Of a DNA stretch of 64,000 nt, positions 48,901-63,689 are shown piece after piece; position 1 is the stretch's first letter, and the number at the start of each line of letters is the position of its first letter. The notes under the pieces are model-generated. The model was not told where the DNA came from, did not search any database, and saw only the letters and a list, made by a program, of their open reading frames with translations. The translations under genes were made by a program, and so were the position numbers. The DNA is from Daucus carota subsp. sativus. Taxonomy: Eukaryota; Streptophyta; Magnoliopsida; Apiales; Apiaceae. Location: contig NC_030385.2 in the NCBI RefSeq assembly GCF_001625215.2, positions 35,365,598 to 35,429,597 on the forward strand, given 5' to 3'.

Positions 48901-51900
48901 AATATATTGATCAGGTAATTCACTCTCAAATTTTCAGAATGTAAAATCTGGTGCGTATGAAACTTACCTTGTATGTTCTTTTATATTAATTCAGATTAAT
49001 CACATTCGTGATTCCTTGGCTATTATGGGTGACAATAGCACAGCCTTTAGCTTACCGCAGGTTTGAATAGTTATATTCTTCTTTTTCTGTTTTATATACT
49101 GTTGATATCCATTATGCTTCATGCTATGCAACTTTATTTCGGGATGACCTGAATTTGATCAAAATATTTCTAGTGAATATCTTGTCAACCAGAAAGAGAA
49201 AGCCCGCTACCCAAATTCGTATTTACTAGTGTCAGGTTTCGGGTCATGTCGGATTTTGCCACCTCAATATGCAAGTTCTGTTGTTACATAGCTAATATCA
49301 GATGTTTATTAGTAAAGGCTAGACCTCAATCAGCAAGAAGGAGGCTATACTTTGGCAGGAAAGATACTTGTTATCTGGGTTTATTGAACATAAGTAATTA
49401 AATAACATCGTCGAAGCACGATTGACCTTGAAAAATAAACGAATTAAAAATAGAGAAAAGTGCACTTCGTGTACCTGAACTTAACCCATTACATCACTTT
49501 CAATACTGTACTTTAATATCCTACACCCGATGTATCGTACTTCTCGATTTTATGCAGTTGGTGTACTTCCGTCATCTCACGCATAACGCCGTGAGATTGA
49601 AATGTAATTGGCAGGGTTAATTCAGTCTTTTAAATAATTAACACACATATAGTGTCATGTCAGAAGAAGGAAAAAGCTAACAACGGCAACGAAGCAAAGA
49701 TTACACTTGCACAAATCACCCAAATCACCTCAATTTATATCCTAGGGTTTGTTTACATTCCCCCAATTCATCTCATCTCTCAATTGAGTGAATTAGAAAC
49801 CCTAATTTTATCTAACACCGATGAATTTAGCCGAATCCGAGTCGCTCCGGCCGGTTATCGGCCCTGCCGGAAACACCGCCAGATCGGTCACCGAGTCGCG
49901 CAAACCGGTCACTAAGCAACCCACCAGAATGGACAAGAAGTCTCCGACATTGTCGGAGATCAGTGAAGTTAGGGGGAAGAAGTCTCCGACATTGTCGCCG
50001 GACTCGAAGCTGATGCCGTCGATTCCGAGGAAGCAGCGGGGAGGGGATAAGGTGTTCAGGCCGAGCTTGTCGATGAACGCTTCGTGCTCGTCGGATGCTT
50101 CGACTGATTCGTGTCGGAGTCGAGCCTCGACTGGGAGGATTGTGAGGAGGAGTGTGCCCAATTTGAGGAGGCAGTCTGCTCCGAGGATCGGTGGGGGTGA
50201 GGGAGGCAATGTGGATGCCCTCGAAGCGGTTGAGAGCTCGTTTGATGGTTCATTGATGAAGAAACGGTGTGCTTGGGTCACTCCAAATATATGTGTGTTA
50301 ATTATTTAAAAGACTAAATTAACCCTGCTAATTACATTTTAATCTCACCGCGTAATGCGTGAGATGACGGAAGTACACCAACTGCATAAAATCGAGAAGT
50401 ACGATACATCGGGTGTAGGATATTAAAGTACAGTATTGAAAGTGCTGTAATGGGTTAAGTTCAGGTACACAAAGTGCACTTTTCTCTTAAAAATATATTA
50501 TTTGGGTCCTTCTGAGAATATATAGACTGATAGAAAGCAAGTTTCAATGTCATGAAAATATGTAAACTGATACAAATCAAGTTTCCATGTCATCATAGTA
50601 ACGTAGTGTTAATTCAGAAATTGCAGGGTTAAACAATATTCTCTTTTCTCTGCTTGTAAAAGTGTCAAGTAGAAAAAATTGCCAAAAGAGCATCTTGGAA
50701 CATCTTAGGGGCCATTTGTTAATGGCTTAACTGGACAGGATGAACCGGCTTTTTGATCAGATCGTTTGGTTGAATGTTTTTTTTTCTGGACGAAATGAAA
50801 TAATCTGGACGAGTAGTTAAAATTAGCTGGACGACTCATGTGTGGAAATGGAGGGGGTTTGGTCCAGCAGCCGATTTCACTGTTAAACATAGTTACATTC
50901 TTTAATTCTTTTAATCATTGTTGAAATTGATTGCTTTTGTTGATTTTTTTTCTTCTAATTAACTTTGATTAATGATTACTTTGAAATTACGTATTATTTA
51001 TATCAATTATCTGTCACTTACATAAATATTGATAATTAAATTTAGATTTGTGTTTGAATTAATAATAAAATATATTTTAATTTGGTAAATTTTAAAAAAT
51101 AAATAAATACTGTGCTAATAAAATGACTAAATTATCGACGATAAACTAAATCATAAGTATGAATAGTATCGATATATCAACCCGGCAATTATCAAAATTT
51201 TAATATTTTAGTACGGACTTTTACAAAATATAATATATTGAGTGTGATTAAATAGTACAAGTGGTTGAGGACAAATTTTGGACTTTTTCTATAAAGACAT
51301 GTATTAGTTAATAAAGTATATAACCCTGATTGCTGAAATAAAATTATTATATATTTCTTATATTATGCTATTATGTAAATAATATTTTTTTAAAAACAAT
51401 TATATATCATTAAATATATATAAAAATTCAAACAAATATTATCATTCAGAAAATTTTAGAATTACATTTATCAAATGACATCATTCACTCATGATCCAGA
51501 TTATCATTCGTTCAGATATATCAATGGTTCAGAAGTTATGGTTAAGACTAAACAAATGACCCCTTAGCTGACAATCGGCCAATGATACACTTGGTAGTAT
51601 AATGAAGACACTATTTGCAATTAGTCATTTCATAGCAACTTGATGCAGGGACAATGCTATAAAATTGACACTCTTACTGTGCTATAAAATTGGTGTGTTG
51701 ACTGTTGTGTCTTGTATGTATTGATGTCCTTCACAAAGTTGTCAGCGTCTTGTGGTATAACTTAAAAGTTAGGTTCATAACACTCTGCATCAGTCAAAGT
51801 CACTTATATGATCTAATAGCTTCTTTCAAATTTCGAAACAGCCTCATCTTCAGCGGACAAAGCTTTGTGACTTAAAGGATGAGGACCTCGATCAAAATTA

Positions 51901-54122
51901 TGTCAAGAAGCGAGAACAATTAAAACAACTTGTTGTATCTGTCATTCGTCCAAAAGTTGTGCAAGGAAAACATCTAAATGGAAAGAAATTTGTATCTTTT
52001 CTGAAGCAGGTGCCTTCTTCAACCCAATTTATTCTGCCTGTAAGTTTTAAAAAAATGTTATGAATTAATGAGGACCAAAAGCTTTCCAGAATGAATTTGT
52101 TAGCCCAGTAGTTCTGAGATGGAAACCAGTTACCAATTACTATACTCACGTTCAAATTGATAAATTTTCCACATATGTGAAATTGTGCCACATATAGCTA
52201 CCTAATTGTGATAAACTGTCACATGATTTTCTGTCGCGTGCTATTAGCCTATTAGAGTAGTTTAAGTGTCTTTTACTTCCTTGTAATTACTTACTGTCTT
52301 GTGTAACTGCTCATTGCATCCATAAGGTTCCCCGTGAAGTGCAAAGCAATCTGAGTTCACCATTTGTAATCTTGCACTCAACTATAGTTAGAGGGTGTTT
52401 TGGGGAAAATAAGCACTTATTTAGAAAAGAAGAATCATACTTAATACTTTATTTTAGACCACGTGCTTATCTTCCTCAGAAAACGGGGAAAGAAACACCC
52501 TCTCAGAAAGGTGAACGGGACAGTGGTGTTATATCAGAGGTCTCTGATATTATTAGATTGGGTTGTATATCTTTTTTTGTGTTTTTCATTTCAGATCCTT
52601 GAAGCCTTAAACAAGGGAGAGATCCCTTCAACTGTTTCTCTTGTTGAGGTTTTTAACAAGGGTATCCTGGAACGATGTCTCAAATTGTACAATGATAGGA
52701 TGGTGAAAGTGGGTTTACCCGTTTCCATGGAATCTCTGCAAGCAGCCCATGAAGCTTCAAGAGAACTGTCAATGAAGGCTTTTGATGTGCAACATTTTGG
52801 TCGTCATCATGCAAAAAAATCAGTTGAACAATTAGATGAAGAAATTGAGAAGGTATGAGATTAGATCTATAACCTAGTATTTGGATTTTGGAATGGTTGG
52901 ACTTCTGCTTATTATAATTTTTCCTCTGGTGCTAAGAATTCCATCATGGCAAATGATTTATCCTCAGGTGCATAAAAATTTCATTATGGCAAACGAATTT
53001 AATTCTGCCAAGTTATGTGAGAGACTATATACTAGTTGTGAGGACAAAATGGACCGACTTCAAGTCCTCAGACTTCCGTCAATGGCAAAATTTAATGCAG
53101 GCTTCCTCCAGTGCAACAGAAGTTTTGAAATAGATTGTGTTGGCCCATCTAAAACCAGCTATGAGAATCGAATGATGAAGGTTATTTCCTGAAATTTATA
53201 TCAATCTTAAAAGAATATCTTTCCTCCTTAGTGTGTCTTGTGAGTTTCATGTCAGTGAACAATATTCATATTCGTTTAGTTATGAGTGGAGCAGATACAT
53301 ATATCCCAGGAAGGTTATTCCCCAAAATTTATATGAATCTTATTAGTTAGCAAGGAATGGAGCTTATATATCCCGCTTAACTGTTTCGTTCTTGCGTTTT
53401 AAATGTTAGTGGTTATACCTTTTCATTTACAACATGTTTCTGCAGATGATGGGAAGATCAAAGTCTCTATTTATTAAAGAATATAACCATCGCCTATATA
53501 ATTGGTTGGTGGCCTTCTCTCTTGTCATGGTGGTAATAGGCCGGTTTATCATTAAGTTTTTTTTGATTGAGATGGGAGCTTGGATAATGTTTATATTTTT
53601 AGAGACGTACACGAGGATGTTTTGGTCAGCGGAGTCCCTCTATTACAACCCTGTTTGGCATTTTGTAGTAGCGACTTGGGAAACCCTTGTTTACAGCCCT
53701 CTTCTTGATGTGGACAGGTAATGACATCATATTTTTACTTGCTATACATAATTGCTCAAGTTTTTATCACCTTCCTGTTTAACGCACACTTTATTAGAAA
53801 TTAGCTGTCTTCATTGTTGTTGCAATTGACCATGCATTAATAGGTAAAGGACATGGACAGAACCAAAGAAACGCTCTTGCTTAAATATATTTAGCAAATG
53901 TTTAAAGATATCGAATATAGTTTGACAAATATTCCATTATCTGTTAGAGACTGACAGTTTCACTTTTCACTCTATTTCTGAGCCAGATGGGCCATTCCTC
54001 TTTGTGTAGTAGTGTCGGCCTTGTTAGTTTATTGGCGGTGTTATGGAAGGAGAAGGCCTTGTCCTCAGTGGCTGTTACCAATGTACAACAGCATTACTAA
54101 AGACCAACGAAGATCAGAGTAA
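43159..54122 (+). CDS. Guanylate-binding protein-like large GTPase with membrane-spanning C-terminus
   Basis: Seventeen exons join in frame to 597 aa: 43159-43238, 45953-46055, 46597-46666, 46782-46820, 46909-47026, 47112-47169, 48296-48360, 48487-48493, 48585-48645, 48735-48794, 48895-48914, 48995-49060, 51842-52009, 52595-52852, 52968-53180, 53446-53717 and 53987-54122. Exon 1 encodes a signal-like hydrophobic start. The GTPase has P-loop GPYRSGKS (64-71), switch region and DTEG (121-124), and the GBP-type RD motif in LLWLIQRDF (about 191-199). A helical region follows (ILEALNKGEIPSTVSLVEVF, FGRHHAKKSVEQLDEEIEKV, RLPSMAKFNAGFLQCNRSFE). Exons 16-17 add hydrophobic helices (WLVAFSLVMVVIGRFIIKFF; WAIPLCVVVSALLVYW), as in the membrane-type Arabidopsis GBP subgroup. 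Plant GBP-like proteins are linked to immunity; the role of this member is inferred. Exon 8 is only 7 nt. Introns 1 and 12 carry mobile elements. Confidence 0.95.
44040..44690. mobile_element. LTR-type miniature relic (direct-repeat pair)
   Basis: Two diverged direct copies of about 190 bp lie at about 44040-44250 and 44490-44670. Shared words are AATTATTAGGATT, TAAATTCTTGTAT and CCCTATTTTCTAAC (second copy CCCTATTTCCTAAC). The short spacer without coding capacity suggests a TRIM-like element. It is old, and I cannot define exact ends or a target duplication. It lies in GBP intron 1. Confidence 0.35.
44955..45230 (-). mobile_element. TRIM-like relic with tRNA-Met-type primer site
   Basis: Two related segments of about 75-110 bp (around 44965-45035 and 45120-45200; shared words include GTAGAAGCCACTAG / GTAGCAGCTACTAA and CCTCTGTCC / TTTGTCCTC) flank a spacer. 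On the minus strand the spacer begins with TGGTATCAGATCC, which resembles the common plant initiator-tRNA primer-binding site TGGTATCAGAGC. This fits a miniature LTR element in minus orientation. It has no coding capacity and looks old. Confidence 0.45.
45583..45699 (+). mobile_element. tRNA-derived SINE in GBP intron 1
   Basis: The head contains a polymerase III A box (TGGTCTAGTGG, 45596-45606) and a B box (GGTTCATGCCC, 45631-45641) at tRNA-like spacing. The tail ends GTAATAAAA. Flanking direct repeats AGGTGCTTATATGTA (45568-45582) and AGGTGCTAATATGCA (45700-45714) match at 13 of 15 positions, fitting a target-site duplication. At about 117 bp it is a short SINE. It is not a functional tRNA gene because no cloverleaf closes. 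Confidence 0.75.
45903..45942. repeat. TA microsatellite and T run
   Basis: About 14 TA units are followed by a run of T. The T run forms the polypyrimidine tract just before the exon 2 acceptor of the GBP gene at 45952. Confidence 0.95.
47425..47474. repeat. 24-bp tandem duplication
   Basis: ATGTTCAGTAGCCATCCATA and the following TAGG occur twice in direct succession in GBP intron 6. Confidence 0.85.
48014..48250. mobile_element. Stowaway-type MITE in GBP intron 6
   Basis: The ends GCTTCCTCTGTCCCGG and GAGTGACGGAGTGAGTAT are diverged Stowaway termini. Internal arms ATAAAGTAGTTTCATAAATT and AATGAAACTATACTTTTTAT are inverted around an AT-rich loop. Confidence 0.6.
49444..50495 (+). mobile_element. 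Pack-MULE with 198-bp TIRs and captured gene fragment
   Basis: The element occupies 49453-50486. The terminal inverted repeats (49453-49650 and 50289-50486) are both 198 bp and differ at only about 7 positions (about 96% identity). The outermost bases are GAGAAAAGTGCACTT. A perfect 9-bp target-site duplication TTAAAAATA lies at 49444-49452 and 50487-50495. Long TIRs plus a 9-bp duplication are the hallmark of Mutator-like elements. There is no transposase. The 638-bp interior is the 5' leader and first coding part of a DNA-3-methyladenine glycosylase I gene (listed separately). It is inserted in intron 12 of the GBP gene in the same orientation. Near-identical TIRs and an intact duplication argue for recent insertion. 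Confidence 0.93.
49821..50309 (+). pseudogene. Captured 5' fragment of a DNA-3-methyladenine glycosylase I gene
   Basis: An open frame of 162 codons inside the Pack-MULE. It starts MNLAESESLRPVIGPAGNTA and contains TLSEISEVRGKKSPTLSPDS, SLSMNASCSSDASTDSCRSR and MKKRCAWVTPN. These are the N-terminal, low-complexity and pre-domain parts of plant Tag-type (HhH-GPD) 3-methyladenine glycosylases, whose catalytic domain starts right after CAWVT-N. Here it stops: similarity ends at the Pack-MULE right TIR, which supplies five codons (ICVLII after VTPN) and the stop. The catalytic domain is absent, so no glycosylase activity is expected. About 170 bp of leader-like DNA (49651-49820, with AACCCTAATTTTATC) precedes the ATG. 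The frame is intact and GC-rich, so it could be translated if transcribed. Confidence 0.88.
50706..51567. mobile_element. 860-bp TIR element in GBP intron 12
   Basis: The left end TTAGGGGCCATTTGTTAATG and the reverse complement of the right end, CTAAGGGGTCATTTGTTTAG, match with few differences. The interior is AT-rich and non-coding; a 61-codon minus frame near the left end has no domain. The GGGGCCATTTGTT terminus suggests a non-autonomous hAT-like element. I cannot define the target duplication. Confidence 0.55.
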
Positions 54123-55050
54123 TGGACCATTTTGTGATTTTCATCTCGGTATGCTTTTCCACTATTAAAGTTGAAGGATGCCCGGGTCTTTGGTTCAGGA
54201 TACATCAGTAGTTCGGCTACAAGTGCTGCAGATAGCAAGCACCATCACATTTATAGTCAGGATTGTTTAGCATTTTTGTAGGTTGGCGAAAGCCTGTTGT
54301 GCTGAGTAACCAATAGCAAAACTTGACCTTGTTACAGTATTTTTGTCCAGAAAATAGTCATATGCAAACCTCTTCAAGGCGCAGAAAAGTAATATTTTAA
54401 TATTTGAAAGTAAATGTTATATCGTGTTGCGTTAGGTCTGAAATATATTACAAAACGTAAATCAATTTGGTATTTTAGTGTGAACCGCTACATAAATTAG
54501 TAAATTAACGTTAAGGACTTCAAAATGTCATATGACCTGACGTTAAAAGAAAGATGGATGAGATCCAACGTTTGGATTGCTACCTTTGTAAAAACAGTGA
54601 TAGATTGGTCATTTAACACCTATTTTTTTTCTTTTTTCTTTTATTTGATGAAATAAAAGGGATCATGTGAAAAAAATTGTTTTCTAAATCAATTTTCCAA
54701 AACTTATTTTATTGAATGCTAAACAGATTCTTGTTTAGTTACCTTGGACTTCACTGTATTTAGTACAGAGTTTTATTTTTAATCTATTACCACGTCAAAA
54801 GCATACTTTATATTTTATCCCGAACTTTTAGTTTTTATTAAAACTCTCTTCATGATAATACATATTAGTCAATAAAATTATTAATTACTAATCCGTGCAT
54901 GAAAAATTTAAAAAAATCTTATTGAATATTTTCCTGTTTCACACTGTCCCCAAGCCCAATCATATATTATAAAATTTAATATGATTTTTATATAATATTA
55001 GAAGATTTTAACACAAACTAATACTAGTATGTTTTAACATAAATCTTCTG
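54123..55050. other. GBP 3' flank and SANT-gene promoter region
   Basis: Positions 54123 to about 54400 are likely the GBP 3' UTR. The remainder is AT-rich with no gene. Confidence 0.5.
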
Positions 55051-55124
55051 CAACACTCGCCAGAACACTCGCCAAAACACTCGCCATGCTTGTTTTGTGT
55101 CAAATTAACAATTAGGGTTTTCAG

Positions 55125-56145
55125 GTACGTCTCAGAAAATTAATTAGGGTTCTTAATGTCTAATTGTCTGATTGTCTAATTGTTTGCATGTATATGTATA
55201 TGTTATCAATTTCGCAAATTGAGTGTTTGATAAATTACCTTTGAGAAATCTGAAGATAATTGTACACTATTTTGGTTTAATTGTGTGTTTTTAATTAAAG
55301 TGTATGTTTGTGTGTGATTCTTCGCTGTTTGAGTGCTAAAATGCTTGATTTGAGATTTGTATCGGTATATGTCATCTAGGGTTTGGTTTGATTCAGTGGT
55401 GATAGATTGTTTATGCTCGGCTTGTGGTACATTTGTTGTGCCATTTATGGTTGGTTTGTTAAACATGAGTGAACGATGATTGGGATTAATCATGTTCCTG
55501 ATACGAAACTGAAACTAAAAGTGTCGTGAATTTGAAGCAGAAAGTTATATTGGTTAGATATATGGATACTTGACAAAGTTTTTTGACTTGGATAGTAATT
55601 ACATGGGGTAAATGTGTGATATATAGTTGATAGTTGAAACATTGTGTGATGCTGTACACGATAAAAGAGTGCATTTGGTTATTTGACTCTGCCATAGATT
55701 ATCCAGCAATCAAATTATTTTTGTATTTATGAGATCCTCTAAGGCTTATAAATTGGGTGATTGGTTAATACAGCAGAACTATACTGCTCTTACATTGGTA
55801 ATGGTTGTTATTTTATGGGCCAGTAATGAGGGAGTCACTAGATTGAAGCACATGGTATTGTAAACTGATATTGGAACTTCTGAATATCTGTATTTGCGTC
55901 GTAAACTACTGCGAAAGGGGTCTTTGTACTTATAGCTGGGTTATCATGTACTTTGGTCCAAAAAAGCTATTGCATTATTTTGTTGAGTCAAGTAAAGTGA
56001 GAGACCTATGCAACTGCAAAGGTTGTATATCGTTTTCATGACTTTGACTGATACTTGTTAATAGTATAAATTGCAGAAGAACTGTTTACTATCACATTAT
56101 GAGAGTTGTCATTTATTAGTCAGTGACTGTTTATATTCGTAACAG
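55125..56145 (+). other. Predicted 5' UTR intron of the SANT-like gene
   Basis: TTTTCAG/GTACGT at 55121-55130 is a strong donor, and GTAACAG/GG at 56139-56147 lies five bases before the start codon. The upstream leader holds three spaced copies of AACACTCGCC (about 55051-55085) and a nine-codon upstream frame starting at 55085 (MLVLCQINN). Confidence 0.55.
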
Positions 56146-56150
56146 GGATC

Positions 56151-57295
56151 ATGGAGTCTTTTGCAGATTTGTCGAATAATGGTACATACGACAATCATCC
56201 AGAATATTTGCCGCAGTCCCCTTTATTTCCTCCAATCCCCACTACACAAGAAGGCGGTTCTTCTGAAGTTAATAAACAGAAAAGATCCCGGACGAAGAAT
56301 TTCTCAACACAAGAGGATATGTTACTTATGTCCGCGTGGTTAAACATTGACTTGAATCCTGTTCATGAAAACAATCAAACACAACAACCATACTGGGAAC
56401 GAATTGCAGCCTATTTTCATGAACATAAGCAATTTGATTCTGATCGACATACTAACTCTTTGATGCATCGGTGGTCTTCGATTCAAATTGCTGTTGGTAA
56501 ATTTCAAGAGTATTACAACCAAATAGACGCTACAAATCAGAGTGGAACCACAGAACAAAATAGGGTAAATTGTTATTTATTCAACATGATTAATGTGTTA
56601 CCAGTTTTTATAATATCTTTGGCAGCAGTTGTTTCTAATTACAATTATTGATATAGTTTGGTAATGCAATGCAGGTATGCCAAGCATTGGAGCTGTACAG
56701 AAGTATACACAAATCTTCTTTCCCCTTCATGCATTGTTGGAATGAGTTGCGATATTCACCAAAATTTGCCTCCAACTTGCTAAAGAGAAAAAACAAGAAA
56801 CCACAACATTCCAGTTCATTAGTCTCCTCTCCATCTACTCCAGATTCGGTTAGTTTCAATGTTGAAGATGAAGCTACTCTAGAACTACCAATGGGAAGAA
56901 AAACAACTGAAGAATTGCATAAGATCACAAAAAGAAAGGTTCAAGAAGCTGAAGAAGCTGAGGATGAATACTTTAAAGCAATATTTGTTGAGATGAAGGA
57001 ATCGCAACTGGTTGCAAGAAGTGAAAGGATTAAAAGAGTGGATGAGCTGCTGAGACTGGAAAGAGAAAGACAAGAATTTGAAAAAAGAAAAGAGGAACAG
57101 GAACAAGAAGAAAAAGAACGAGAACGAAAAAAGGAAGAGCGAGAAAGAAAAAAGGAAGAACGCGAAGAAATACTTTATGAGCAGCGCATTATGTCTACCA
57201 ACACTACTAACATGGATGAAATTGAAGCCGAGTACTATAGTTTACTCAAATCTTCAATTATTAAGAAAAGACGCAGCACAGGATTTCAGTTGTAA
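56151..57295 (+). CDS. SANT/Myb-like protein with NAM-associated C-terminal domain
   Basis: Two coding exons, 56151-56564 and 56675-57295, give 344 aa. Residues about 45-125 form a trihelix/SANT-like DNA-binding region (KNFSTQEDMLLMSAWLNIDL, PYWERIAAYFHEHKQFDSDR, SLMHRWSSIQIAVGKFQEYY). The join TEQNR-VCQALELYRS leads into FPFMHCWNELRYSPKF, typical of plant proteins with a no-apical-meristem-associated C-terminal domain, often mislabelled glutathione S-transferase T3-like. The C-terminal half is a very charged Glu/Lys/Arg coiled coil (about 250-310) followed by MDEIEAEYYSLLKSSIIKKR. The family is related to the Myb-like protein of PIF/Harbinger transposons, but no transposon ends or transposase are seen around this copy, so it is probably a host gene. 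Nuclear location and DNA binding are inferred. Confidence 0.85.
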
Positions 57296-57424
57296 ATTAA
57301 CTGAGAGTATATCATTGGAGACATTAGTTAAGGACCCTTTTTAGATATGCAGTTATTGGAAACAGTGATAGGATGATTATCTTTTTATCTTAAAACTATG
57401 AACTTATTGGAAAATTATTGGATT

Positions 57425-58090
57425 ATGATCTATCTTTTTCTTTTTTTTGAAGAAAAATGCACCATTCATTAGTTAGAAGCATCACACAGGAGAGTCTCTA
57501 CCAACAAAATAGGAGAAACAGGAGAAGTCAAAATATTGTATACAGGATAGCTTTATTGTAGAAATTTAGCATACAACTCCAGTCAATACATGCCTGCTTT
57601 ATCTTAGAAATCGTTATTTGCTTGACAAATATAACCCAAGATAGAGCTTCCCCAATCCCGATAACTTCAGTGTTTGAGCCTCCCCAACCCCATTAACTTC
57701 AGCTTCGAACACGGAGATAGGGCCTTGCAACCGTAAGTTTTACCCTTCATCAAGTGGCTTCCATCAAGTTTTACCCTTCATCAAGTGGCTTCCATCGCTT
57801 ATTTTTGCTTGCTATGGCTTTACCTTCATTTAGAACTATTGGAGAGAGCCTAGCCTCTTCTAGTCAGCTATAGTTTTGGAACTCCAATCCATTGCAGTAG
57901 CGGGGGATACAGATTTTTCCTCCGGCGCTTCTTTATTCTGTCAAAACCTTATTTCATGTAGAACTGTGACCAATTTCAGCACATCCTCCTCGTGGCCCGT
58001 GGTAGGCTTTAATGAGCTTATCAAGAAGCCATTGTGGCGCTGATTCCACCTCCATTATATCGTAAACCAAATCCAAATGTTGTCAGGGTT
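57425..58090 (-). mobile_element. Probable 3' remnant of an L1-type LINE
   Basis: On the minus strand the segment ends in ATGGTGCATTTTTCTTC followed by an A-rich tail, as plant LINEs do. Upstream, broken frames give words typical of the end of LINE ORF2: VLHEIRF, then NKEAPEEKSVSPATAMDWSS, and GIGEALSWV, resembling the RNase-H-like tail. Frames are interrupted and the reverse transcriptase core is missing, so it is 5'-truncated and decayed. A 31-bp tandem duplication (AAGTTTTACCCTTCATCAAG and following) lies at about 57736-57797. Confidence 0.45.
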
Positions 58091-58637
58091 GAAGTAGTAT
58101 AATTAAAATTTTAAATTTTTATGTGAATATGTAAACAAATATTTAAAATTTTATTTACCCAATGATTTTCAGCAAATGATTATTGGCGTTGCAAATCGCA
58201 AAGGGTGTCCTTGCACACTAATACAGTTTACGTTTACTTAACATCTCCGATCATAGAAAACCCTTGGCTAAAATGTGAGTTGCCATACCAAAAATAAAAC
58301 ATATAGTCAACCTCTTAAAATACTCACACGATACCTATCTGTTGTCTATGATTGTAGCCATATCTATCCGCCGTCTATAATTTTAGCCAACCTCCTATGG
58401 ATTACTATAATTTATGAAACGAATCAAAATCATGTTTGCATTTTCTTAAAAAAATATTTTGATTTTAAATCTTAATTAACTAATTAACAAAATAATTCAT
58501 GTTATTATAAGTTAATACATAACTTAAACTAGAAAAAATGATAAAAATAAATATACATAACACATAATAAAATTATTTTATAAAATCACATGTATGTTGA
58601 AATATTAATAATCTACGTATTAGTATTATTTAGTCAT
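58091..58637. other. AT-rich intergenic DNA
   Basis: No gene or pairable repeat is seen; a 66-codon frame at 58275-58475 lacks domain character. Confidence 0.5.
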
Positions 58638-58985
58638 AGGCCCTGTTTGGAAGTTAGAAGTTTGGGGCAAAATTAGAGGTTTGAGGTGCTTTGGAGGTTT
58701 GACCACTAAAATAAGCTAATATTAGTATTTGGTAGTTAGCGGAATGAAATAGAGGTTTAGATCCAAAATGCTAATTTTGAAAAAGCTACTTTGAGGAGCT
58801 TTTTGGGTTAGCGGTTTTGGTTTGTGTCAAAAAAAGCTAATCAATCAGCTATTTACCAAACAGTTTTACAAGAAACAGCTAATTCAATCCGCTAGTCAAA
58901 ACATCTAATTCAATCAGTTAGTCAAAACAGCTAATTCGATCCACTAACAGCTAACCGCTAACCGCTAATTCCTAAACAGCTCATA
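58638..58985. mobile_element. MITE-like element with imperfect TIRs
   Basis: The left end GCCCTGTTTGGAAGTTAG and the reverse complement of the right end, GCTGTTTAGGAATTAG, are imperfect inverted repeats. Both borders read TCATAG (58632-58637 and about 58982-58987), a possible target duplication. The interior has GCTAATATTAGT and several AACAGCTAATTC-type words. A diverged relative lies at about 20440-20610. It sits 220 bp upstream of the GCN5 start codon, so it may be part of the promoter. Confidence 0.55.
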
Positions 58986-59202
58986 GATCAATTGTAATTC
59001 TCAATTAGGAGGGTTACCAAGTAATCACTTCAAACTTTATTTGGATTATGTTTGCAAATGAAGAGAACAATGTAACTGTGAAGAAGTACGGAGAGCCAAA
59101 CAAAGCCTTAAATCAAAACAATTGATCTTCCCTTTCTCATCCTAACTAAACCCTAATTTATATTCACTTTACCAAATTAAAAGCTCCGAGAACTTCGCAC
59201 TA

Positions 59203-63689
<4,487 letters not shown>

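Noticed and set aside
49808-50281. A 157-codon minus-strand frame
   Set aside because: It is a shadow of the captured glycosylase fragment, whose plus frame has clear family sequence.
56151-57295. A Harbinger transposon ORF1 still in its element
   Set aside because: No terminal inverted repeats, 3-bp target duplication or DDE transposase are seen nearby, and the gene has a spliced leader.
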